This document shows, piece after piece, positions 33,396 to 41,220 of a stretch of DNA of 64,000 nucleotides. The notes under the pieces were generated by a model. It did no database searches. It worked only from the letters and a program-made list of their open reading frames with translations, and was not told where the DNA came from. Position 1 is the first letter of the stretch. Every line of letters starts with the position of its first letter. Both the position numbers and the translations under genes were made by a program. This DNA comes from Deltaproteobacteria bacterium (GTDB lineage: Bacteria > Desulfobacterota > Binatia > Binatales > Binataceae): contig PLDK01000024.1 in assembly GCA_003135135.1 (NCBI GenBank), positions 105,500 to 169,499 on the forward strand. The letters are read 5' to 3'.

Positions 33396-34232
33396 ATGAC
33401 TTACAATCCAAACATCTCGCGGCCAAGCTTGTCCTCTTACGTAACGGGGCTCCTTGCCGCTGGCCACCTCATTTTTTTTCGCGACGAGGCTCAGGCCGCT
33501 ATCGGCATCGGCCGGGGAGCCTTCCTCGACGCCGCCGAGAAATTGCAGAAGCGCGGCCAGCTTCTGAACCCGAGGCAGGGCTTCTACGTTATCGTACCGC
33601 CCCAGAACCTTAATTTCGGCAGTCCGCCGCCCGCATCCTTCATCGACGACCTTATGCGCCATGAGAAAAGGCCCTATTATGTCGGCTTGCTGAAAGCCGC
33701 CGAGCTTCATGGCGCCGCGCATCAGGCAGTCATGGAATTCCAAGTCGTGACCGACAAGCAAAGGCAGGCTGTGCAGGCCGGCCGCTCGAAAATCGCCTTC
33801 TACTTCAGAAAAGATATTTCCGCCGTGGCATCCGGCATCGAGGAGCGCAAGACCGACACTGGCAAGATGAAGATCTCGTCGGTCGAACTCACGCTGCTTG
33901 ACCTTCTCCGCTATCCCCAGGCGAGCGGCGGCCTCGACAATGTGATGACCATCTTCGAGGATCTCGGCCCCCAAGTTGAAGCGGGAAAGATTTCAGTGTT
34001 GAGCGGCGCCTTCGAGCGCTCGGTCATCCAGCGTGCCGGGTACCTTCTGGACCATTCGGGCTTTGCGCAACCAGCCGAGGAACTGCACGCGTTTCTCGAA
34101 CGCGGCGCGCATCCTCAATGGACCGAGCTCGATCCCTCGCTCGCATCCGATTCGGACTTAGCTCCGAAGATTATCGTCCGTGACAAGCGCTGGCACGTCC
34201 TGGTTCGCTGCATGCCGGAGCGCGACGAATGA
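33396..34232 (+). CDS. abiEi: AbiEi-type antitoxin (type IV toxin-antitoxin)
   Basis: A 278-residue protein: an N-terminal winged-helix region (SSYVTGLLAAGHLIFFRDEA with GAFLDAAEKLQKRGQLLNPR) that binds DNA, and a larger C-terminal antitoxin domain. It includes YYVGLLKAAELHGAAHQAVM, FRKDISAVASGIEERKTDTG and KISSVELTLLDLLRYPQASG, as in AbiEi proteins. It protects from the AbiEii nucleotidyltransferase without forming a stable complex and represses the operon through paired inverted repeats, both of which are visible here. Its last codons overlap abiEii by ATGA, so the two are coupled. Confidence 0.88.
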   Translation: MTYNPNISRPSLSSYVTGLLAAGHLIFFRDEAQAAIGIGRGAFLDAAEKLQKRGQLLNPRQGFYVIVPPQNLNFGSPPPASFIDDLMRHEKRPYYVGLLKAAELHGAAHQAVMEFQVVTDKQRQAVQAGRSKIAFYFRKDISAVASGIEERKTDTGKMKISSVELTLLDLLRYPQASGGLDNVMTIFEDLGPQVEAGKISVLSGAFERSVIQRAGYLLDHSGFAQPAEELHAFLERGAHPQWTELDPSLASDSDLAPKIIVRDKRWHVLVRCMPERDE

Positions 34233-35086
34233 TTCCGAGGATGAATATCATCGCTTGGAGCGCCAAGGCTCCTTGGGCGGACATGCGGCAGGTGGAGCAA
34301 GATCTCATCATCAGCCGTGCACTTGTGGAATTGTTCGCAGATCCGATGCTCTCTCGGGAAGTGCGGTTTCGCGGCGGAACAGCCCTGCATAAGCTCCATC
34401 TTCCGAAGCCGCTGCGCTACTCCGAAGACATCGACCTTGTCCGCACTGCGGCAGGGCCTATCGGCCCCGTGCTCGATCGCATTCGCCGGAGGCTCGAGCC
34501 GTGGCTCGGTCATGCGGCGTTCGACCAGAGCGAGACGGCACCGAAGCTTCGGTTTCGCACGGAGGCTGAGGACGGCTCCGGAACCATCAAACTGAAAGTC
34601 GAGATCAATACGCGCGAGATTCGTGCCTTCGACCCTCCACGAACGATCCGCTACGAGGTCGAGAACCCTTGGTACGCGGGCGGAGCCGACATTGCGACGT
34701 TTTCCTGCGAGGAACTGCTCGCGACAAAACTCCGCGCGCTCCTGCAGCGAGACAAAGGACGCGATTTGCTCGATCTATTCCATGCCCTCGAAGCCTTCCA
34801 AGACCTGAATACGGCGCGCTTGGTCGAATGCTTCGGGCTCTATCTCGAAGGCGGCGGCACGCCGATTAGCCGCGCTCAGGCCGAACAGCGGATGTTCGCC
34901 AAACTGGCCGCGCCGCGATTCATGACGGACATCCGTCCGCTGCTCGCTCCGGAAGAGGCGGCCAAGCTCACCGACGCAGCTACCCGGCATGCATTCGTAA
35001 CCGTCTTTGACAAGCTGATCACCACACTGTCGGGCGAGCCTTGGGCGAAGACTCTTAAAATGAAAGAGAAGTTTGGAATGGCTTGA
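34229..35086 (+). CDS. abiEii: AbiEii nucleotidyltransferase toxin
   Basis: A 285-residue DNA polymerase beta-like nucleotidyltransferase. The active-site pattern is VRFRGGTALHKLHLPK (about 45-60) and LRYSEDIDLVRTAAG (about 62-76), giving the G-G-T-x-L-x-K and S-x-D-I-D signatures. The next motif is SCEELLATKLRALLQRDKGR. Toxins of this family add nucleotides (for example to tRNA 3' ends) and stop translation, which aborts phage infection. All key residues are present, so it should be active. ATG at 34229 overlaps the abiEi stop. ATG at 34241 is an alternative. Confidence 0.88.
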   Translation: MIPRMNIIAWSAKAPWADMRQVEQDLIISRALVELFADPMLSREVRFRGGTALHKLHLPKPLRYSEDIDLVRTAAGPIGPVLDRIRRRLEPWLGHAAFDQSETAPKLRFRTEAEDGSGTIKLKVEINTREIRAFDPPRTIRYEVENPWYAGGADIATFSCEELLATKLRALLQRDKGRDLLDLFHALEAFQDLNTARLVECFGLYLEGGGTPISRAQAEQRMFAKLAAPRFMTDIRPLLAPEEAAKLTDAATRHAFVTVFDKLITTLSGEPWAKTLKMKEKFGMA

Positions 35087-35183
35087 GACGAGTCCAGTCT
35101 TGCCATTTGGGGCTGCATGGCGTTTCGTGGTGCATTGAACAACCAATGAGTAAAAGACCGGGCATCCAAAGAATCGGACAACT

Positions 35184-35300
35184 ATGAGTCAAGTCATTAT
35201 CGAGAACCCGATCATCAACTCGCTTTTCGACGAGCCGCCGACGGCGCCTGTCCAGGCGCAGACTCAGCAGGGGATCATCGCTGCGGAAGGTCGGCCATGA
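35184..35300 (+). pseudogene. Vestigial N-terminus of a type III-like restriction subunit, coupled to the helicase gene
   Basis: A 38-codon frame starts MSQVIIENPIINSLFDEP, which matches the start pattern of a family of large Res-type restriction endonucleases (S-x-V-I-x-E-N-P-I-x-N-S-x-F-x-E-P). The normal continuation is absent. Instead, a short Gln/Ala-rich piece leads to a TGA that overlaps the helicase start (ATGA). It may now act as a translated leader that couples the downstream gene. The family match is from memory of the motif and rests on about 18 residues. Confidence 0.5.
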
Positions 35301-38300
35301 AGCTCATCAAGAATACTGGCGACAACCGAGTAATCGATGAAGTTCGGGCTGCGCTTGGTCCGCAATCAAAGTTAGACATCGCCACTCCGGCGTTTTCGCT
35401 GTTCGCGTTCGGCGAGACCAAAAAACTGCTGGAAGAGGTCGCACGCTGCCGTCTGGTGATCCCGACTCTGCCCGGCAACGCACCGCAGTTGTTCGGTGGC
35501 GACGCCGACCGGCCATTTCGTAACCGGCTCAACACTCACGCTCTGGCTCGTCAGCTTGCTGCGTGGGTGGAAAAGAAGGTCGAACTGCGCGGCGCACCCA
35601 TGCCGCTGCCTCAATCACTGCTCGCAATCGGCAACGGTGCCGACCTGCCCGCTCGCGTGCTCACCGGCCATTGCGCATTCACAACGGACGGCCTGGGCAT
35701 CACGCCGGGAAACCAGTTCAGCTTGATCCAGTGCGCCGAAAGCAAGGAGGAATGCGCCGTTCTCGGCTCCTGGTTCGATTCCCTCTGGGACGGCCTGCCC
35801 GCCACACCGGATGCAAAGAACGCGTTCCTCACGCAGCTGCGTGAGCTCACTGCTCACAGCGCCCCGTCGCTCGTCTACTTTCTGACCCTATTTCACCTCT
35901 TCAAAGATCTCGGAGGGGAGCTGGACGAGGAACGCATCGTAAAGTCCGCGACCGGGATTCGCAGTACGATCGTCTGGAAGAAGCTCTTCAAATTCCAGCG
36001 CGACGGCGTGGTCGGCGCCATCGACAAGCTCGAACGCCACGGCGGCTGCATCATTGCCGACAGCGTCGGTCTCGGTAAGACCTTCGAGGCCCTGGCAATC
36101 ATCAAGTACTACGAACTGCGAAACGACCGCGTGCTGGTGCTGACGCCGAAGCGCCTCCGCGACAACTGGACGCTCTACAAAGCCAACGACCGTCGCAACA
36201 GCCTCGCCGCTGACCGCTTGCATTACGACGTGCTCAACCACACCGACCTCTCCCGCGACAGCGGCCTCTCGGGCGACATCGACCTCACGCACGTCAACTG
36301 GGGCAACTATGACCTCGTCGTCATCGACGAATCTCACAACTTCCGCAACAAGGCTGCCCACAAGGATCGTGAAACCCGCTACGACCGGCTGATGCGTCAG
36401 ATTATCCAGACCGGTGTTAAGACCCGCGTGCTGATGCTTTCGGCCACACCCGTCAACAACCGCCTGGCCGACCTCAAGAACCAGATTGCCTTCGTCACCG
36501 AGGGCGACGACACGGCTCTCGCCGCCAATCAGATCCCGAGCATCGAAGCCACCACGAGAAGGGCGCAGCTCCAGTTCAACCGCTGGCTCGTACTAGAGGA
36601 GTCGGAGCGCACTCCGACACGCCTTATGGACATGCTGGGCTTCGACTACTTCAAGTTGCTCGACTTGCTCACCATAGCCCGCTCGCGCAAACACATCGAG
36701 AAGTACTATGGGACGCTGGAAACCGGCCGGTTTCCCGAGCGCTTGCCTCCGGTCAACATCAAGGCCGACGTGGACCGCGCCGGCGAATTCCGCTCCATCC
36801 GTGAGATCAATAACGAGATTCGGCGGCTGAACCTGAGCGCCTATGCGCCGCTGCGCTACGTTTTGCCACACAAGCAGGCGGCCTACGACGAGAAGTACAG
36901 CACGCGGCTGCACGGAGGCCAGCGTATGTTCCGCCAGGCCGACCGCGAGGAAAGTCTGATCCACCTCCTCCGCGTCAATATCCTGAAACGCATGGAAAGC
37001 GCCGTTACTTCTTTCGCCCTGACCATCAAGCGCCAGCTGGCCGATGTAAACGCGATGCTCGCGCGGCTCGATGCCCACGACGCGTCGGTAGACGAAATCT
37101 CGATCGAAGACATTGAGGTCGATGACCCCGCCTTCGAGACGCTTCTAATCGGGCGCGAGGTCAAGGTGCTGTTGCAGGATGTCGATCGGGTGCGCTGGCG
37201 GCAGGACCTAGTCGAAGACCGCAACCGGCTCGACACGATGCTGTCCGCCGCTCAGCAGGTCGTTCCCGCGCGCGACGACAAGCTGGACCGGCTGCGCGGA
37301 CTGATCCAGAACAAGGTCAGCAACCCGATCAATCCCGGAAACCGCAAAATCATCGTTTTCACCCATTTCGCCGACACCGCGGAGTACCTCTACGGCGAAC
37401 TAGCGCGATGGGCGCAATCAGATCTCGGGGTACACAGCGGTCTGGTAACAGGTGCCGGCCACAACAAGACTACACTTCCCGGACTGCGCGCCGACTTCTC
37501 CAGCATCCTTAGCAGCTTTTCGCCCCGCTCCAAGGAGCGTCCCGAAGAGCTAGCGAACGAAGGGGAGATCGACCTGCTGGTCGCCACCGATTGCATCTCC
37601 GAGGGGCAGAACCTCCAGGACTGCGACACTCTCATCAACTACGACATCCACTGGAATCCGGTCCGTATCATTCAGCGCTTCGGCCGCATCGACCGCATCG
37701 GCTCAACAAATGCGCGTATCCAGCTGGTCAACTTCTGGCCGAACATAGAGCTGGAGGAATACATCAACCTCGAACAACGCGTCAGCGGGCGCATGGTGTT
37801 GCTCGACATCTCTGCTACAGGTGAAGAGAACCTGATTGAGCAACAATCCGGCAATCCGATGAACGACCTGGAGTACCGCCGCAAGCAGCTCCAGCAAATG
37901 CAAGATACAGTCATCGACTTGGAAGACCTTGGCAGCGGTATCTCGATCGCCGATCTCACGCTCAACGACTTCCGGATCGACCTGGCGGGCTTTTTACGGG
38001 ACAACCTCGCTCTTCTGGAACGCCTGCCTTTTGGCACCTTTGCCGCCACTACGACGCAGGGGGTTGGCGAAGCCGCCATTCCCCCTGGCGTGATATTTTG
38101 CCTACGCGCCGTCGGCGAGGCCGCGCTCAAGGCCACCGAACCCGGCTACCCGCTGGCGCCACATTACCTCGTGCATGTGGGCGACGACGGTACGGTACTG
38201 CTCCCCCATACCCAGGCTAAGCAAGCGCTCGACCGCCTGAAGAAACTCTGCATTGGCCGTGAACTGCCCGACGCCGCTGCGTGCGCCCGCTTCGACAAGT

Positions 38301-38503
38301 CAACACGCAATGGCGAGGACATGGCTACCGTACAGAAGCAGCTCGCCGCAGCTGTGGCTGCTATCACCGGCAAGAAGGAGGAGCGCGCCGTTGCGAGTCT
38401 CTTCACGCCGGGCGGTACCCACGCCATGAAGGGCGAGTTCGCCGGTACTAACGACTTCGAGGTGGTTGCCTATCTCGTTGTCCTCCCAGGTGCCGACGCA
38501 TGA
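35297..38503 (+). CDS. SNF2-like DEAD/DEAH helicase of a type III-type restriction cluster
   Basis: A 1068-residue superfamily 2 helicase. The N-terminal 170 residues look phospholipase D-like (KLDIATPAFSLFAFGETKKL), but no HKD catalytic motif is visible. The helicase core has motif I CIIADSVGLGKTFEALAIIK (about 250-269), motif II LVVIDESHNFRNKAAHKD (DESH), motif III MLSATPVNNRLADL, then the second RecA domain with DLLVATDCISEGQNLQDCD and motif VI RIIQRFGRIDRIGSTNARI. It is a translocase rather than a nuclease. It is coupled to the DUF4391 gene by ATGA and precedes mod and res, a recurring neighbourhood, so it is probably an accessory of that restriction system. Confidence 0.82.
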   Translation: MKLIKNTGDNRVIDEVRAALGPQSKLDIATPAFSLFAFGETKKLLEEVARCRLVIPTLPGNAPQLFGGDADRPFRNRLNTHALARQLAAWVEKKVELRGAPMPLPQSLLAIGNGADLPARVLTGHCAFTTDGLGITPGNQFSLIQCAESKEECAVLGSWFDSLWDGLPATPDAKNAFLTQLRELTAHSAPSLVYFLTLFHLFKDLGGELDEERIVKSATGIRSTIVWKKLFKFQRDGVVGAIDKLERHGGCIIADSVGLGKTFEALAIIKYYELRNDRVLVLTPKRLRDNWTLYKANDRRNSLAADRLHYDVLNHTDLSRDSGLSGDIDLTHVNWGNYDLVVIDESHNFRNKAAHKDRETRYDRLMRQIIQTGVKTRVLMLSATPVNNRLADLKNQIAFVTEGDDTALAANQIPSIEATTRRAQLQFNRWLVLEESERTPTRLMDMLGFDYFKLLDLLTIARSRKHIEKYYGTLETGRFPERLPPVNIKADVDRAGEFRSIREINNEIRRLNLSAYAPLRYVLPHKQAAYDEKYSTRLHGGQRMFRQADREESLIHLLRVNILKRMESAVTSFALTIKRQLADVNAMLARLDAHDASVDEISIEDIEVDDPAFETLLIGREVKVLLQDVDRVRWRQDLVEDRNRLDTMLSAAQQVVPARDDKLDRLRGLIQNKVSNPINPGNRKIIVFTHFADTAEYLYGELARWAQSDLGVHSGLVTGAGHNKTTLPGLRADFSSILSSFSPRSKERPEELANEGEIDLLVATDCISEGQNLQDCDTLINYDIHWNPVRIIQRFGRIDRIGSTNARIQLVNFWPNIELEEYINLEQRVSGRMVLLDISATGEENLIEQQSGNPMNDLEYRRKQLQQMQDTVIDLEDLGSGISIADLTLNDFRIDLAGFLRDNLALLERLPFGTFAATTTQGVGEAAIPPGVIFCLRAVGEAALKATEPGYPLAPHYLVHVGDDGTVLLPHTQAKQALDRLKKLCIGRELPDAAACARFDKSTRNGEDMATVQKQLAAAVAAITGKKEERAVASLFTPGGTHAMKGEFAGTNDFEVVAYLVVLPGADA

Positions 38504-39270
38504 ACCCAACCGGTGGGATCGACGATCTGATCGCCGCGCTCGCACTGCCCGCGGATACGCGGGTCGAGCGGCGCGTGCCCAAGAAGCTGCTTTTGGAACA
38601 AGGCGCGCCTACGGCAGCGGACAAACGGCAAATACAAGACGGCATCGAAGAGCTGGCTTGGGTCGCCGCACTGAAGCCAAACAACATCGGAGTACCTGTG
38701 TTCCGCGATGAGGTCCGCGAATATCTCGAAATCGCCGTGGTGACTGCAATGCTTCGCAGCGCCGCCAAAACAGCCCGCCTCACCGAGTTGATCCACCGTG
38801 CGATTCCCTATCCCCTCGTACTCGTCACCGCGCAGGACGATGGCGTCAGCCTTTCGCTTGCGCACAAGCGCTGGTCGCAGGGCGAAAAGGGCGCCGTCGT
38901 TATCGAGGACGTGCGCCGCACAGCCCCGCTGCGGCCCGATTCGCTCGCACCAAATGAGCAAGCGTTCCTCGTCAGCATCGCACTCTCGGGGTTACCGACA
39001 CACGACCTATACGCGCTTTATCAGGGTTGGCTCGACCGCGTGACCGCGTTGGAGGCCGCCACGATCTCGGGGGCGTTTGCGGTTCCTGATACTGCCGAAC
39101 ATGCGGACGGCCAGCGCGAGGCGCTCGCGAACCACGCCCGCCTCCAGCGTGACATTGCTAGGCTTCGCACGCAGGCGCAGCGCGAGAAGCAGGTCAACCG
39201 CCGCGTGGAACTTAACCTCGCGATCAAGAGACTCGAAACTGAACTCGCCGCAACCACAAAAGCACTGTAG
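38500..39270 (+). CDS. DUF4391-family protein
   Basis: A 256-residue protein with the DUF4391 pattern: an N-terminal helical part with RRVPKKLLLEQGAPTAADKR and IEELAWVAALKPNNIGVPVF. Then come IAVVTAMLRSAAKTARLTEL and AIPYPLVLVTAQDDGVSLSL, and AHKRWSQGEKGAVVIED. It ends in a coiled coil (about 205-256) with many Arg, Lys and Glu. Biochemical function is unknown. DUF4391 genes typically lie between an SNF2-like helicase and a Mod/Res pair, exactly as here. Start overlaps the helicase stop (ATGA), and 11 bp separate it from mod. Confidence 0.82.
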   Translation: MNPTGGIDDLIAALALPADTRVERRVPKKLLLEQGAPTAADKRQIQDGIEELAWVAALKPNNIGVPVFRDEVREYLEIAVVTAMLRSAAKTARLTELIHRAIPYPLVLVTAQDDGVSLSLAHKRWSQGEKGAVVIEDVRRTAPLRPDSLAPNEQAFLVSIALSGLPTHDLYALYQGWLDRVTALEAATISGAFAVPDTAEHADGQREALANHARLQRDIARLRTQAQREKQVNRRVELNLAIKRLETELAATTKAL

Positions 39271-39281
39271 AAGGGACCCGC

Positions 39282-41210
39282 ATGAAGAAACTCACCGCTC
39301 AGGACGCCGAGGCCCAATCGCCGGATCTCGTTGCGCAGAACATCGAGCAACTCAAGCCCATTTTTCCCGAAGTGGTCACCGAGGGGAAAATCGACTTCGA
39401 GGTGCTGAAGCAGCTTCTGGGCGGAGCCGTCGATGAACGGGAAGAGAAGTATGGCCTCAACTGGCACGGCAAGCGCCGTGCCCGACAGCTCGCACTCACG
39501 CCCTCGACAGGCACGCTGCGCCCCTGCCCGCAGGACAGCGTTGATTGGGACACCACACAGAATCTGATGATCGAAGGCGACAACCTAGAAGTGCTGAAGC
39601 TCCTCCAGAAGAGCTATGCGGGCAAGGTGAAGCTCATCTACATCGATCCGCCCTACAACACTGGCAAGGACTTCGTGTACCCGGACGATTTTCGGGACAA
39701 CATCAAGAATTACCTCGAACTGACGGGCCAGGTGGAAGGTGGCAAGAAGATCAGCAGCAACACCGAGTCCTCCGGCCGCTTCCACACCGACTGGTTAAAC
39801 ATGATGTATCCACGGCTGAAACTCGCTCGGAATCTGTTGAGTCAAGCAGGAGCGATTTTCATCTCGATTGACGACAATGAACTTTCAGCATTGAAACTTA
39901 TCTGTGACGATATTTATGGCGACGAGTGTTACGCAGGCTGTGTAGCGCGAGTTACGGGCACTCCGACTGGCGGAGGATTTCGCGCGCTCGTGAATGAGAC
40001 TGACAATGTTCTCATCTATTTGCGTGAACCGGACGTGAAAATTGAAGGCGTCAGTTTCTCCGAAGACGATGCCGCGATTTATGATAAAGAAGACGCAAAC
40101 GGCAAGTATCTTACACGCTCGTTGCGGCGAACCGGTGGTGAGGATCGCCGCGAAGACCGACCGACCATGTTCTATCCGCTCACAGCCCCCGATGGTGAGT
40201 CTGTCCTACCGATCGCGCCAGCGGGTTACGAAAGTCGGTGGATTTGTGGGAAAGAACGGTACGATGAACTCAATGCCGACGGGCTGATTGAATGGCAAAA
40301 GGTTGACCGAAATGGGAAGTCATCTTGGCAGGTGTATCAAAAGTTCTATCTCGAAGGGCGACTGAAGCAACCGTCAAACCTCTGGGCTGAGTTAGAAGGC
40401 AACAAGAAAGCGACGCGCGACTTGAAGGCCATGTTCGATGGCGAAAAGGTCTTTGGCTTTCCAAAGCCGGTCGGTTTGATCCGTCACATTCTCCAGCTCT
40501 CTGCCGGCGACAAAAGCTCTATTATTCTCGATTTCTTCGCTGGCAGTGGTACAACAGCACACGCGGTGATGGCTCACAATGCAGCAGATGGTGGCGCCCG
40601 TCGCTACATTCTCGTCCAGCTTCCCGAGCCGCTCGACCCAGAAAACAAGGACCAGAAGACCGCCGCCGACTTCTGCGACAAGCTGAAGAAGCCTCGTAAC
40701 ATCGCTGAACTTACTAAAGAACGCATCCGCCGCGCTGCGAAGAAGATCCACGGCGAGAATCCGATGTTCGGTGGCGACCTCGGATTCCGCGTCTTCAAGC
40801 TCGCCTCCAGCAACATCCGTGAGTGGGACCCGAACCGCGACGACCTGCCGAAGACGCTTGCGGAATCTGTCGAACACCTGAAAAGCGACCGCACCGAGGC
40901 GGACATCCTCTTTGAGCTGCTCATCAAACTCGGTCTCGACCTGACGGTGCCAATCGAAGACAGGACCATCGCCGGCAAGGCAGTCCACAGCATCGGCTCG
41001 GGCACACTTTTCGTCTGCCTCGCCCCGCAGATCACTGCCGCCCAGGTGGAGCCGCTGGCGCTGGGCATCGTGGCGTGGCACAAGCAGCTGGCCCCGGCCG
41101 GGGCCACGACCGTCGTGTTCCGCGACAGCGCCTTCGCCGACGACGTGGCAAAAACCAATCTCACCGCCATCCTCCAGCAGCACGGGCTCGAGTCCGTGCG
41201 CAGTCTATGA
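39282..41210 (+). CDS. mod: Type III DNA methyltransferase (Mod), beta-class N6-adenine
   Basis: A 642-residue modification subunit. The catalytic motif IV is YIDPPYNTGKDFVYPDDF (about 119-136), and the AdoMet motif I FFAGSGTTAHAVMAHNAADG (about 415-434) comes after it. This order defines the beta class. A target recognition region of about 230 residues lies between. It recognises an asymmetric site and methylates adenine on one strand, protecting host DNA. Base composition is slightly lower in GC from about 39840 to 40450 (the target recognition part), which agrees with exchange of that domain. RBS GAAGGG precedes the ATG. Confidence 0.9.
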   Translation: MKKLTAQDAEAQSPDLVAQNIEQLKPIFPEVVTEGKIDFEVLKQLLGGAVDEREEKYGLNWHGKRRARQLALTPSTGTLRPCPQDSVDWDTTQNLMIEGDNLEVLKLLQKSYAGKVKLIYIDPPYNTGKDFVYPDDFRDNIKNYLELTGQVEGGKKISSNTESSGRFHTDWLNMMYPRLKLARNLLSQAGAIFISIDDNELSALKLICDDIYGDECYAGCVARVTGTPTGGGFRALVNETDNVLIYLREPDVKIEGVSFSEDDAAIYDKEDANGKYLTRSLRRTGGEDRREDRPTMFYPLTAPDGESVLPIAPAGYESRWICGKERYDELNADGLIEWQKVDRNGKSSWQVYQKFYLEGRLKQPSNLWAELEGNKKATRDLKAMFDGEKVFGFPKPVGLIRHILQLSAGDKSSIILDFFAGSGTTAHAVMAHNAADGGARRYILVQLPEPLDPENKDQKTAADFCDKLKKPRNIAELTKERIRRAAKKIHGENPMFGGDLGFRVFKLASSNIREWDPNRDDLPKTLAESVEHLKSDRTEADILFELLIKLGLDLTVPIEDRTIAGKAVHSIGSGTLFVCLAPQITAAQVEPLALGIVAWHKQLAPAGATTVVFRDSAFADDVAKTNLTAILQQHGLESVRSL

Positions 41211-41220
41211 GGAGAGCGGA

